Below, one piece after another: positions 7,865-16,095 of a stretch of DNA of 64,000 nt. Origin of the DNA: Hyphobacterium marinum. Its GTDB lineage: Bacteria; Pseudomonadota; Alphaproteobacteria; Caulobacterales; Maricaulaceae. A program made the translations under genes and the position numbers. The stretch covers positions 248,001-312,000 of the forward strand of contig NZ_JAZDRO010000001.1 in NCBI RefSeq assembly GCF_036330325.1, in the 5' to 3' direction. The notes beneath the pieces were generated by a model. It was not told the DNA's origin. It saw only the letters and a list, made by a program, of their open reading frames with translations, and made no database searches. How positions within the stretch are numbered: position 1 is the first letter of the stretch; the number at the start of each line of letters is the position of its first letter.

Positions 7865-8862
7865 GCGAGCTGCAACATATCGGCGTCCTGGGTGCTGGAG
7901 CCTGGGGCACGGCGCTGGCGGAAACCTGCGCCAAAGCCGGGCGCGACGTGACGCTCTGGGCGCACGAGGCCGACGTCGCCGACACGATCAATGCGGCGCA
8001 CGAGAACACGCTCTACCTGCCGGGTATTACCTTGAGCGATACCGTCACCGCGACGGGCGATATATCCGAACTCGGAGACTGCGACGCCATTCTTGCCGTC
8101 GCCCCGGCCCAGCACATGCGCGGTGTCCTGGAAGCCTTCGCGCCCCATTCCGGGAATGCGCAGCCGGTCCTGCTCTGCTCCAAGGGCATCGAGCAGGGCA
8201 GTCTGAAAATGATGACCGAAGTGCTCGACGAGACGATCCCGTCGGCCATTCCCGCCGTGCTCTCCGGTCCCAGCTTTGCCGCCGATGTCGCGAAGGGCCT
8301 GCCCACGGCTGTTACGCTCGCCACGCGCTACAAACCGCTCGGTGTGGCCTTGATGAACGCCATCGGCACGCCGCGCTTCCGGCCCTACTGGTCGGGCGAT
8401 CTCATCGGCGCGGAGGTTGGCGGCGCAGTAAAGAACGTGCTCGCCATTGCCTGCGGGATTTCCGAAGGCAAGGGGTTCGGGCGTTCAGCCCATGCCGCGC
8501 TGATCGCGCGCGGGTTTGCCGAGATGACGCGCCTGGCCCTGGCCATGGGAGCGGAACGCGAAACCCTCGCCGGGCTTTGCGGGCTGGGTGATCTCGTCCT
8601 GACCTGTTCGTCCGAGCAGTCCCGCAACATGTCCTGCGGCCTGGCACTGGGGCGCGGGGAGAGCCTGAAATCCATTCTCGGGGGACGCCGGGCGGTCACT
8701 GAAGGCGTCGCCAGCGCCCCGGCTATCGTCGCGCTCGGGGAGAAGCACGGGGCCGATCTCCCGATCTGCCAGGCCGTCAACGCCATCCTGTCAGGCGATC
8801 TGACCGTCGATGACGCGCTCGAGGCGCTGCTCGCCCGCCCCTTCACCAGCGAGGGGGATTAA
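7861..8862 (+). CDS. gpsA: NAD(P)-dependent glycerol-3-phosphate dehydrogenase
   Basis: 333 residues, cytoplasmic. Reduces dihydroxyacetone phosphate to sn-glycerol-3-phosphate for phospholipid synthesis. The Rossmann glycine motif GAGAWGTALA lies at residues about 10-19. CSKGIEQGSL, LSGPSFAADV, the catalytic Lys in EVGGAVKN, and GLCGLGDLVLTC are all present. Length is typical. The start ATG overlaps the tsaD stop, and the YciI-like gene follows after 4 nt, so it is the second gene of a tsaD-gpsA-yciI-Rieske operon. Confidence 0.95.
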   Translation: MSELQHIGVLGAGAWGTALAETCAKAGRDVTLWAHEADVADTINAAHENTLYLPGITLSDTVTATGDISELGDCDAILAVAPAQHMRGVLEAFAPHSGNAQPVLLCSKGIEQGSLKMMTEVLDETIPSAIPAVLSGPSFAADVAKGLPTAVTLATRYKPLGVALMNAIGTPRFRPYWSGDLIGAEVGGAVKNVLAIACGISEGKGFGRSAHAALIARGFAEMTRLALAMGAERETLAGLCGLGDLVLTCSSEQSRNMSCGLALGRGESLKSILGGRRAVTEGVASAPAIVALGEKHGADLPICQAVNAILSGDLTVDDALEALLARPFTSEGD

Positions 8863-8866
8863 GCCC

Positions 8867-9160
8867 ATGCTGTTCGCAGTTCACGCCCTCGACCGGCCAA
8901 ATTGCCTCGCCCTGCGCGCACAGCATCGCGAGGCGCATATCGCCTTTCTCACCGATGCCGGTGACCGGCTGAAATTCGCCGGGCCGCTGCTCGACGACGC
9001 AGGCGGGATGTGCGGCTCGCTGCTCATCCTTGAGGCGGAGAACAGGGCGACTCTGGCGCGCTGGCTGGAGGATGATCCCTACAGCGCGGCCGGCCTCTTC
9101 GAGCGCGTCACGATCCGGGCGGTCAAGCCGCTCTTCGGCCCGATGGCCGCGGCCCTATGA
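8867..9160 (+). CDS. YciI family protein
   Basis: 97 residues, cytoplasmic. It has the small ferredoxin-like alpha/beta YciI fold: an N-terminal FAVHALDRP strand, a conserved His in REAHIAFL, a central FAGPLLDD, GSLLILEA, and a C-terminal DDPYSAAGLFERV segment. In this family a His-Asp pair is proposed to be catalytic, but the physiological reaction is usually unknown. The ATG at 8867 lies 4 nt after the gpsA stop, and its stop overlaps the Rieske gene. The gpsA-yciI order recurs in alphaproteobacteria. Confidence 0.85.
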   Translation: MLFAVHALDRPNCLALRAQHREAHIAFLTDAGDRLKFAGPLLDDAGGMCGSLLILEAENRATLARWLEDDPYSAAGLFERVTIRAVKPLFGPMAAAL

Positions 9161-9489
9161 CCTTGCCGCCTGCGGGTACCGAGCTGGGGCGGGTTGACGC
9201 CATTCCCGACCCGGGCGGCCGGGTGGCGGACTGGCCCGGCCTGCCCATCATCCTCGCACGGAAGGGCGATGAGGTGCGGGCCTATGTGAATGTCTGCCCG
9301 CATGCGGGACGGCCGCTGAACCTGCCCGACGGGCGGGTCATCGCCCACGCCGGCACCCACCTGATCTGTCCCGCCCATGGCGCGATTTTCGACATTCTGA
9401 CGGGCAAGGGCGATGGCGCACTGGTGGGCGGTGACGCCCTGAAACCCGTTCCGGTGCGCGTTGAAAACGGATTGATCCTCGCAGCCTAG
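9157..9489 (+). CDS. Small Rieske [2Fe-2S] ferredoxin-type protein
   Basis: 110 residues. The Rieske cluster ligands are visible as Cys47-Pro-His49 and Cys71-Pro-Ala-His74, the C-x-H...C-x2-H pattern of soluble Rieske ferredoxins. No signal peptide or membrane helix is seen, so it is probably a cytoplasmic electron-transfer protein or the ferredoxin part of an oxygenase. No oxygenase gene lies nearby, so the partner is unknown. It overlaps the YciI gene (ATGA), and its TAG stop lies in a CTAG that also holds the stop of the convergent Kelch gene. Confidence 0.9.
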   Translation: MTLPPAGTELGRVDAIPDPGGRVADWPGLPIILARKGDEVRAYVNVCPHAGRPLNLPDGRVIAHAGTHLICPAHGAIFDILTGKGDGALVGGDALKPVPVRVENGLILAA

Positions 9490-10583
9490 TCGAAATTTAT
9501 CGCGCGGACGTCGGAAATCACCTCCTGCGCGTCATTCATGCCGCCGAGCGTGAAGAAGGCCCCGTTCCATTCGACCAGGCCGCGATGATCCATCGTGCCG
9601 AACGTGGCATAGCCGATATCGAACCCCCATTCCGCACCGGGGCGCAATTCGCGGGGGTACATGACCGAATCGAGCGGGCGGGACGGCACGCCGTCATAGC
9701 CGATCCCGTTATAATTATAGGGATTGTCGGTCCCGCCGGAGAAATAGACCCTGCCGGCTCGTTCCGACCCGGTGGCCGCCGCACGATAGCGGGCCGGGCC
9801 CTGATGGCCGGAGAATTCGGTCCAAGTGATGACGGCCGGATCAGACACGTCGATCTCGCCATGCCAGCAGGCGTTCGAATGGACGAAGCTGCGCCGTCCG
9901 CCCTCGGTTTCCGGCGGGACGACCGCTGCGCCGCCGCAAACGACCATATCCCGCCCGACAATACCGCCCGCATGCCCGAAGACCGGGTCGCCGGGGAAGG
10001 CCGTCGCCTGGAACCAGCGGTCTTCGGCGGAGTCATAGACCTGGACGAGATCGACATTGTCGGTCTCGTGCCAGCCCGAGACGAGGTAGACGTAGCGGTC
10101 GTCCAGCACGAAGGCGACGCTGTCATCGACCGGGACCGGCATGTCGGCGGCGCGCGCATAGGTCTCGCTGACCGGGTCGAATATCCAGACTTCGGGCGTG
10201 GAATGCTCCGTTCCATCCTCGGCCACCGTGTAGCCCCCGAAAATATGGATGCGGTTTTCCACCGTCGCGGCGACGCTCGCCAGACGTCCGATGCCGTCCG
10301 GCAGGCCGGCGATGCCCCGGCATTCGCGCGCTTCGAGGTCGCAGGCATAGGCGTCGGCGGTGACGTCTTCCCAGGTCTTGCCTGCATGCAGCCCGGCAAA
10401 GGAATAGGCGATGGTGCGCCCGTCGACCTCGGCTGCGGCGACAGCATTGTTGGTCACCGATTCGGGCAGATGCGCCCAGGCCTCGTCGCTGCCCCGGCTG
10501 GTAGACGGGCGGCTGCCCTTTTCCGCGCAGGCCGACAGGGAAACGGCCAGGGCTGCCAGAAGGGCGAGGGGACGCAACATCAT
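9486..10583 (-). CDS. Kelch-like beta-propeller lipoprotein
   Basis: 365 residues. The N-terminus MMLRPLALLAALAVSLSAC ends in a lipobox with Cys19, so the protein is probably anchored in the envelope. The rest contains repeated beta-propeller blades with Kelch-like signatures: IHIFGGYT, YVYLVSGW, VVCGGAAV, VYFSGGTD and FFTLGGMN, each with Trp or Tyr spaced before the next blade. Kelch propellers bind proteins or sugars; some form galactose oxidase or sialate mutarotase folds, and no catalytic assignment is possible here. The ATG at 10583 overlaps the stop of the SRPBCC gene. The stop shares CTAG with the Rieske gene. Confidence 0.8.
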   Translation of the reverse strand: MMLRPLALLAALAVSLSACAEKGSRPSTSRGSDEAWAHLPESVTNNAVAAAEVDGRTIAYSFAGLHAGKTWEDVTADAYACDLEARECRGIAGLPDGIGRLASVAATVENRIHIFGGYTVAEDGTEHSTPEVWIFDPVSETYARAADMPVPVDDSVAFVLDDRYVYLVSGWHETDNVDLVQVYDSAEDRWFQATAFPGDPVFGHAGGIVGRDMVVCGGAAVVPPETEGGRRSFVHSNACWHGEIDVSDPAVITWTEFSGHQGPARYRAAATGSERAGRVYFSGGTDNPYNYNGIGYDGVPSRPLDSVMYPRELRPGAEWGFDIGYATFGTMDHRGLVEWNGAFFTLGGMNDAQEVISDVRAINFD

Positions 10584-11119
10584 GATTCCAGTCTTTCCTT
10601 CAGCGTGGTCAGCGCGGTGCGCCACGCCGTCTTGAGCCGTTCACAGTCGGCCGCATTCGCCAGTTTCTCATGGCTGAGCGTGATCCTGGTCTTGCCGTCC
10701 GCGCTCGCAAGATGGACCGAGACGCGCCCGCCTTCCGGCGCTTCCCAGCGGCCATTGACCGTGCGCCCCGGCTTCGAGGTGGAGACGGCCAGCTTTCCGT
10801 CCGGCCCCCAGCCGGAGAAGACGGCGGGCTCGGTAAAAGCCGCGGTAATGACTTCAGGGTCGGCGGCGATGATCTTCGACGCCGTCGCCTGATAGCCGCC
10901 CGGCATTTCATGGGTCTCGCGCCGCCCGGTGAGGACTTCCCAGCCGCCGGTCACGGTTTGCGCCCACCACGGCGAAAGGCGGTAGTCATCCTTCAGGCGT
11001 TTCGCGATCTCGCGGTGATCAAGTTCGCCCGCCCAGCCGTCCAGTTCGGCGCGCCAGCCGGCCCAATCCCGTCCCGTCGCCTCGCTTATGGCGGCGTCGG
11101 AGACGGGCGGCTTGCTCAC
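10580..11119 (-). CDS. DUF4287-like plus SRPBCC/AHSA1-type protein
   Basis: 179 residues, cytoplasmic. The N-terminal 60 residues (TGRDWAGWRAEL, then HREIAKRLKDDY) look like the helical DUF4287-type module. The C-terminal 110 residues (ATASKIIAADPEVITAAF, W-rich strands, and SHEKLANAADCERLKTAW) fit the START-like SRPBCC/AHSA1 fold, which binds hydrophobic ligands or Hsp90-like partners. It starts with GTG, whose GTGA overlaps the creatininase stop, and its own TGA overlaps the Kelch start. The three-gene operon gives no clear pathway. Confidence 0.7.
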   Translation of the reverse strand: MSKPPVSDAAISEATGRDWAGWRAELDGWAGELDHREIAKRLKDDYRLSPWWAQTVTGGWEVLTGRRETHEMPGGYQATASKIIAADPEVITAAFTEPAVFSGWGPDGKLAVSTSKPGRTVNGRWEAPEGGRVSVHLASADGKTRITLSHEKLANAADCERLKTAWRTALTTLKERLES

Positions 11120-11859
11120 GCATTGGCTCCGAAGAAGGCACGGGCCTCGGCAATCAGCGCATCCTTCGCGGCCTTGACGATGACCGCGCCCTTGTCCGGG
11201 GTCGCCTGCGCCGGGTCGGATCCGATCCGGCCATCGGGAAAGACCTTGCGGTAATTGTCGGCGTCGGAAAAATCACCTTCGGGCGCGATTTTCGGTGTCA
11301 TCTCGACGTTTTTCACCGAGTCCGGATAGCCGTAATAGGTCACCGCGACTTCCGAGGCCGTCGCGTGGGAGCCGTCACCGACCGGGAATATCTCACGGCA
11401 GGTCTTCATCACACCCGGCAATTCCCACCAGTTCCGCGTTTTCAGCTTGTAGGGGCAGGGCTCTCCGGTCAGTGACCAGCGCGCATAGCTCTCTGAAAAG
11501 GCGGCGTTGATGGTCGGCACATTGCCGCCATGGCCGTTGAGGAAATATATCTGTTCAAAGCCGTGGCGCGCCAGCGAATCGATCCAGTCCTGCAGAGCGG
11601 CCAGCATGGTCGAGGGGCGCAGCGTGATCGTCCCGGGGAATCCGAGATGGTGCTGGGCATTGCCGACATTGAAGGTCGGCGCGATCAGCATGCCGGACTC
11701 GTCCCCGGCTTCCCTGGCAATGATTTCCGGGCACAGCGCGTCCGTGCCCAGTAGACCGTTCGGCCCATGCTGTTCGGTCGAACCAATGGGCACGATGACG
11801 CCCTTTGACCGCGTCAGATAAGTTTCGATTTCCGGCCAGCTGGCCTGATGGAGTTGCAT
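11116..11859 (-). CDS. Creatininase family amidohydrolase
   Basis: 247 residues, cytoplasmic. Hallmarks of the creatininase fold: VPIGSTEQHGPNGLLGTD near residue 21 (metal ligands Glu, His, Asp), FNVGNAQHHLGFPGT, FLNGHGGN, and a late GDGSHATASEVAV with His and Glu. The family hydrolyses cyclic amides such as creatinine, or acts in riboflavin, F420, mycofactocin and PQQ-related pathways. No neighbour supports one of those, so the substrate is open. The ATG at 11859 has an AGGACGA ribosome site. It is the first gene of a minus-strand operon with the SRPBCC and Kelch genes. Confidence 0.85.
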   Translation of the reverse strand: MQLHQASWPEIETYLTRSKGVIVPIGSTEQHGPNGLLGTDALCPEIIAREAGDESGMLIAPTFNVGNAQHHLGFPGTITLRPSTMLAALQDWIDSLARHGFEQIYFLNGHGGNVPTINAAFSESYARWSLTGEPCPYKLKTRNWWELPGVMKTCREIFPVGDGSHATASEVAVTYYGYPDSVKNVEMTPKIAPEGDFSDADNYRKVFPDGRIGSDPAQATPDKGAVIVKAAKDALIAEARAFFGANA

Positions 11860-11951
11860 GGGTGTTCGTCCTGTCGTGCTGTCTGCGCGAGAGGTAACCG
11901 GGCCGGGCCCTGCGGCGCAAGCCTTCAGGCGAGACCGGCGCGGCGGCGGTA

Positions 11952-12452
11952 TTACGCCAGATAGGAGTCCTGGGCCGGGCTGACGCGACCGTCCGCAGCG
12001 GCGACTACTTCGAGCATGGCGGCGAGTTCGCCCAGTTCGCGCGGCGACAGGCGCTGAGCAATGAGGTTGGTCATGCGGGCGATGCCGTCTTCGGGGTTGG
12101 ACAGGCCCGACGACGCCCAGGCCGCGCGGGAAAGCAATTCCTCGGCGCGCGCCTCGTCGACCTCGAAACGGCGCACCATTTCGCCGCGGATGGCCGCCTT
12201 GTCCTCGGCCGTGACTTCGCCACCCGTCCGGGCAATCCCCAACAGCAGGATGGCGGCGGCCTCGCGCGGATCGTCAACCACGGCGAGCCCTTTGCGGTTC
12301 GCTTTTGACCGGAAGCGCATCTTGCGCGGCAAATTGGCGACCTCGCCGGCCGCTTCGCCGATCACGCGGGCCCCCTGGATGGCCATGGAAATGCGCCAGA
12401 CGATGACGCCGATCGCGCCCAGCGCCCTGAAAATCGCGAGTATCACATGCAT
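11952..12452 (-). CDS. TerB-like domain membrane-associated protein
   Basis: 166 residues. An N-terminal hydrophobic segment (about 3-25) could be a signal anchor. The remaining helical region contains DPREAAAILLLGIARTGGEVTAEDKAAI and a second acidic AADGRVSPAQ, like the paired metal-binding helices of TerB/tellurite-resistance-type domains. TerB folds appear in stress and envelope proteins; no other ter gene is nearby, so a tellurite role is not implied. The ATG at 12452 has a GGGGAGGGT ribosome site. It is a single gene on the minus strand. Confidence 0.7.
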   Translation of the reverse strand: MHVILAIFRALGAIGVIVWRISMAIQGARVIGEAAGEVANLPRKMRFRSKANRKGLAVVDDPREAAAILLLGIARTGGEVTAEDKAAIRGEMVRRFEVDEARAEELLSRAAWASSGLSNPEDGIARMTNLIAQRLSPRELGELAAMLEVVAAADGRVSPAQDSYLA

Positions 12453-12606
12453 GGCACACCCTCCCCGTGCGCCAATCTAGCCCCGGTTATACGGATCGGG
12501 AAGCGGCAATCGGCCCTGACATTTGCGTGATGCCGTTGCCTCGGCGGGCAAAGCGGTCATCATCGCAGTCTCCGGCGGGAGGGCCGGAGCTATCTGAGGG
12601 AATATC

Positions 12607-13470
12607 ATGCGCTATTTGATCAGCCTGATGGCCGCCTTTGCCATCGCGGCCTGTACGCCGGCAGACGACGCGGCCGATACACGTGATGCCGCCATCGACG
12701 AGTCCGCGGCAGAGGACACTGCAAAAGACAGCGGCGACAGCGCGCCCGGTTCCGGCGATCAGGCCGAGTATGCCAATGCAAACCAGGCCGCCGTCAATGA
12801 CGCGGCCCGCCCCGAACAGGACCGTGCGCGGGACGCCACGCGGCATCCGGCGGAAATACTGAATTTCGCCGGTGTCGAGCCGGGCTGGGCGATCGCGGAC
12901 ATCGGCGCGGGCGGCGGCTACTACACCCGCATCCTGTCGCGTGCGGTCGGGGCCAACGGCACGGTCTATGCCCATAACTATCAATGGGTCGTTGACCGTT
13001 TCCCGAATGCCGACACCGCCCTGACCGCGATTGCTGGCGAATATGACAATGTTGACTACTACGTCGCGACAGCCGCAGACGTGATGTCGGGTGTGGACGC
13101 GCCTCTCGACGCCGCCTTCATCGTGCTGGGCTATCATGACCTGATCTGGCAACAGCCGGATATCCAGACGCTGACGCGCGAAGAGCGGATCGCCAGCAAC
13201 CGGCTCATTTATGACGCACTCCGTCCGGGCGGGGTCCTGATCATCATCGACCACCGCGCCGAGGATGGATCGATGGACCGGGATGTCGACGCCTTTCACC
13301 GCATCGGTGAGGCCATGGTGCGCGAGGAGATCGAGGCCGCCGGCTTCCAGCTCGACGGGGAAAGCGACCTGCTCTCCAATGCCGAGGACACGCGCGATAT
13401 CGGCGTTTTTGACCCCTCGATCCGGGGCCGGACGGACCGCTTTGTCCTGCGCTATCGCAAACCGAATTGA
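12607..13470 (+). CDS. Class I SAM-dependent methyltransferase-like lipoprotein
   Basis: 287 residues. The N-terminus MRYLISLMAAFAIAAC has a lipobox with Cys16, followed by an Asp/Ala-rich linker to about residue 65. The globular part has methyltransferase motif I (ADIGAGGGYYTR, about 99-110), an RHPAEIL lead-in, and LRPGGVLIIIDH (motif IV region). A periplasmic methyltransferase-like lipoprotein is unusual because SAM is cytoplasmic; this subfamily of predicted exported methyltransferases recurs in alphaproteobacteria with no known substrate. A TGAGGGA ribosome site precedes the ATG. A hairpin terminator follows the gene. Confidence 0.8.
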   Translation: MRYLISLMAAFAIAACTPADDAADTRDAAIDESAAEDTAKDSGDSAPGSGDQAEYANANQAAVNDAARPEQDRARDATRHPAEILNFAGVEPGWAIADIGAGGGYYTRILSRAVGANGTVYAHNYQWVVDRFPNADTALTAIAGEYDNVDYYVATAADVMSGVDAPLDAAFIVLGYHDLIWQQPDIQTLTREERIASNRLIYDALRPGGVLIIIDHRAEDGSMDRDVDAFHRIGEAMVREEIEAAGFQLDGESDLLSNAEDTRDIGVFDPSIRGRTDRFVLRYRKPN

Positions 13471-13543
13471 GGCGAATGGGCCGTGATGCTATAGTCGGTC
13501 CCGTGGACTGAACCGGACCCGATCCGGCTTAGGTTCGACAATC

Positions 13544-13580
13544 GAGCGGGCGGCCATGGTGAACCCAGAGCCGCCCGTTC
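13544..13580. terminator. Hairpin terminator between convergent genes
   Basis: Arms GAGCGGGCGGC (13544-13554) and GCCGCCCGTTC (13570-13580) pair over 11 bp with one G-T wobble and a 15-nt loop, followed by TTGT on the plus side. It lies between the methyltransferase stop at 13470 and the convergent DUF3800 stop at 13593, so it can serve both directions. Confidence 0.7.
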
Positions 13581-13592
13581 TTGTCACTGGCC

Positions 13593-14369
13593 TCAGTCGT
13601 ACCTGATGACGAAGACACCGCGATCGTCGGTGCCGCCGGTGCGGTCTATGGCCGGGGCGAGCGCTTTCATGAAACGCGTCATGCCCTTGTGTTCGCGAAC
13701 CGCGCCATGGGGTTTCTCGGTCTGGTAGACCGCATAGGCGCACAGATCGGCAGCCTGGATCAGCAGGGATTGCCGTGAATCCTTGCGCTGGGGATCCTCG
13801 ATCACATAGCGCAGCGGGCGGTTGACCACTTCGGACCGCTTCCACCACCACATACCGCGCGTGACCCGAACCGGGCGCTCCTTGCGCAGGCCGCGCACCA
13901 GCCTGTTGAGCTGGCCGCCATGGGTATCGTCGCTGACAATGAAACCCGGCGTGGACTTTTCCGGCGGACGGTTCTGATTGGTCCGCGCCAGCCAGGCATC
14001 GAAGCGGGCGAGGTGGGCCGCCCAGCCGGCCCGGAAAACGTCGGTTTCGGGCGGGAGGCTCTTCTTGCGGACCACGGTCAGAAGGATTTTCACGTCCGGC
14101 AGCTTGCCGATCCGCTGCAGCGCCGTCTCGATCATCGCCACCCGGGCATCCATTGGGCCGGGGCCGGATTTCATGATGTTCGAGCCGCGCATTTCGTCGC
14201 GCAGTTTCAGCCCGTACTGGGCATTGAGGTCGCGGCGCAATTTCAGGATGGCGGCCTCGGTCTGGTTCCAGCGATTGCCCGGAACGATCAGACCGGCGAG
14301 CACGAATGCCGGAGTCGGCTCGGTGGAGCGACCGGGGTCGCCCGACTCGTCGACATACATCAGATGCAT
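13593..14369 (-). CDS. DUF3800 domain-containing protein
   Basis: 258 residues, cytoplasmic. The N-terminal hallmark MYVDESGDPG (residues about 4-13) and the late QAADLCAYAVYQ define DUF3800, a family with an RNase H-like fold predicted to be a nuclease, found on chromosomes, phages and mobile islands. The acidic residues Asp and Glu in YVDESG and the Asp in QAADL are the expected active-site carboxylates. The ATG at 14369 is chosen over an upstream ATG at 14684 because a strong GGGAGGGG ribosome site precedes it and the domain starts at once. It diverges from the TPR gene at 14485. GC is like that of its neighbours. Confidence 0.85.
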   Translation of the reverse strand: MHLMYVDESGDPGRSTEPTPAFVLAGLIVPGNRWNQTEAAILKLRRDLNAQYGLKLRDEMRGSNIMKSGPGPMDARVAMIETALQRIGKLPDVKILLTVVRKKSLPPETDVFRAGWAAHLARFDAWLARTNQNRPPEKSTPGFIVSDDTHGGQLNRLVRGLRKERPVRVTRGMWWWKRSEVVNRPLRYVIEDPQRKDSRQSLLIQAADLCAYAVYQTEKPHGAVREHKGMTRFMKALAPAIDRTGGTDDRGVFVIRYD

Positions 14370-14391
14370 TCGCCTACCCCTCCCGACGCGG

Positions 14392-14407
14392 GTGTTATAG
14401 TTAACAC
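14392..14407. promoter_or_regulatory. Palindrome in the DUF3800/TPR divergent promoter region
   Basis: GTGTTA-TAGT-TAACAC is a perfect 6-bp inverted repeat with a 4-bp spacer, 22 bp before the DUF3800 ATG on one side and 77 bp before the TPR GTG on the other. It could be a repressor site for the divergent pair. No binding protein can be named. Confidence 0.35.
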
Positions 14408-14484
14408 GGGAGCATGACGCACGTGTATTTGGCTCGCCTGCGAGGCGAAAAGACGGCACACTGGGCCCAGCGGGAGGAGGGCAC

Positions 14485-16095
14485 GTGGCAGGACCAACAT
14501 TCGCCAACCGGCTGACGGCACTGACACCGGACTGGCTGCGGCGGCGCTGGGGCGCAGCAGCGGCTTCAGCTGCGGTGCTGGCCGCAACGCTGGGGTTTTT
14601 CGCCGACATCCAGGGCCTGATCTTCGGTTCGACCATGTCCGCCGCCGAGGCCGAAATGCTGGCCGACCGGGTCGCCATCCGCATGGATACCGGTGCGGCA
14701 AGCGGTGATGAATTGGCCGACGCCCTTCATGTCATCGCCCGCGACGGAAGCCGCCGTGAGCGCGACGCCCTGGAAATGCTCGACGCCGGCAATGGACAGG
14801 AGGCGCTGGACAGGCTGGACGCCGAAGCAAGCCGGCTTTTGCGCCGGCACCCGGAACTGGCCGCCCAGCGCTTCGTCCATCTCGGCGTCATCGCGGAAGG
14901 GGTCGATTCGGGCCGGGCCATCGACTTCTACCGGCGTGCACTGGATACCGATCCCGCCCTGTTGCGGGCGCTGAACCGGCTGGGCGACGCCTATGCCCGG
15001 ACAGGCTTACCGGACGCGGCCGGTAATGTGCACACCGAGGCACTGAACCGCGCCCGCGAGACCGGGAATATTCGCGAGGAAATCGCCGCCCTGGCCGGGC
15101 TGGCCTCGCTGGACTCCAATACCGGCCGGTATGACCAGGCGGATGCCCGCTATCAGGAGGCGCTGGAACTCGCTGACAGCGTTGGCGATCTGCGCCTGTC
15201 AGCGAACATGCTGGGCAATCGCGGTTATGTCGCGCAGGGACGGGGCGAGTCTGAGGCCGCGCGTCGCTTTTACACACGGGCGCTGTCCCTGTTTGAGTCC
15301 GCCGACGATCCGGTCGGGGCGGCTCTGGCGCGCAACAATCTGGCGAATTTCGAGCGGGAATCAGGTGAGTTCGACACCGCAGCAGACAATTACCGGATCG
15401 CGCTCGCCGCGCTGGAGTCCGCGGGCCGGCGCCCACTGGGCGCACTGGTGTTGCAGAATCTCGGCTCAACGGCGGAAGACCGGGGTGATTTCGACCAGGC
15501 CGCACGTTTCTACCGGCGTGCGCTCGAGCGGGCGCGCGAGTATGATTATGTCCGCTTCATCCAGTCATCGGCCCGCCGGCTGGCCTGGGTCGAGATGCAG
15601 CGCCGCAATGCCGCAGAAGCGATTGTTCTGGGCGAGGAAGCCCTACAGGCCGCCGAACGTATGGGCGATGATGCGGCAGAAGCCGATGCGCGCGTTCTGT
15701 TGATCGGGGCCAATGGCGAGACCGGCCATCACGTCGCGGCGCGAAGCCATGCCATGCGGGCCTTCGAGCTGTTTGATGCTGTTGATGCCCCACCCGATAC
15801 GCGCGGCTATGTCCATTCGGCGCTGGGCCTGATGGCCTGGCGCGATGGTGATGCCGCCGAGACGCTTGACCAGTCCCGCCTTGCACGCGCGGCCTATGCC
15901 GAAGCCGGGCTGGCCGGTGAGACCGCCGAACAGGACCGGCGGCTGGCCACGCTCGCCGTGGAGCGGGGCGAGATTGACACGGCCTGCGCGCATCTCGCCA
16001 ATGCCCGGGAGCTCTACCAGCGATCGGGAAACAGCGATTCTCTGGCCGGCGTCGAGACAAGGCGGGCCGAGCTGGGCTGTACCCCGCCCGGCTAG
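14485..16095 (+). CDS. Membrane-anchored TPR protein
   Basis: 536 residues. One N-terminal membrane helix (about 22-40) is followed by roughly nine TPR-like repeats, seen as recurring G/A-x2-Y-x6-A-x2-Y/F-x2-A-L patterns such as RAIDFYRRALDTDPALLRAL and RYQEALELADSVGD. The array resembles the longer TPR repeats of Rap/LGN or kinesin-light-chain type proteins, so it probably binds peptides or proteins. GTG at 14485 is chosen because GGGAGGAGG lies 5 nt upstream. Its TAG shares CTAG with the convergent extensin gene. It diverges from the DUF3800 gene across 115 bp. Confidence 0.8.
   Translation: MAGPTFANRLTALTPDWLRRRWGAAAASAAVLAATLGFFADIQGLIFGSTMSAAEAEMLADRVAIRMDTGAASGDELADALHVIARDGSRRERDALEMLDAGNGQEALDRLDAEASRLLRRHPELAAQRFVHLGVIAEGVDSGRAIDFYRRALDTDPALLRALNRLGDAYARTGLPDAAGNVHTEALNRARETGNIREEIAALAGLASLDSNTGRYDQADARYQEALELADSVGDLRLSANMLGNRGYVAQGRGESEAARRFYTRALSLFESADDPVGAALARNNLANFERESGEFDTAADNYRIALAALESAGRRPLGALVLQNLGSTAEDRGDFDQAARFYRRALERAREYDYVRFIQSSARRLAWVEMQRRNAAEAIVLGEEALQAAERMGDDAAEADARVLLIGANGETGHHVAARSHAMRAFELFDAVDAPPDTRGYVHSALGLMAWRDGDAAETLDQSRLARAAYAEAGLAGETAEQDRRLATLAVERGEIDTACAHLANARELYQRSGNSDSLAGVETRRAELGCTPPG

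Noticed and set aside
11952..12452. TerB-like protein as part of a tellurite-resistance or ter stress operon
   Set aside because: No other ter gene is nearby, and the gene stands alone.
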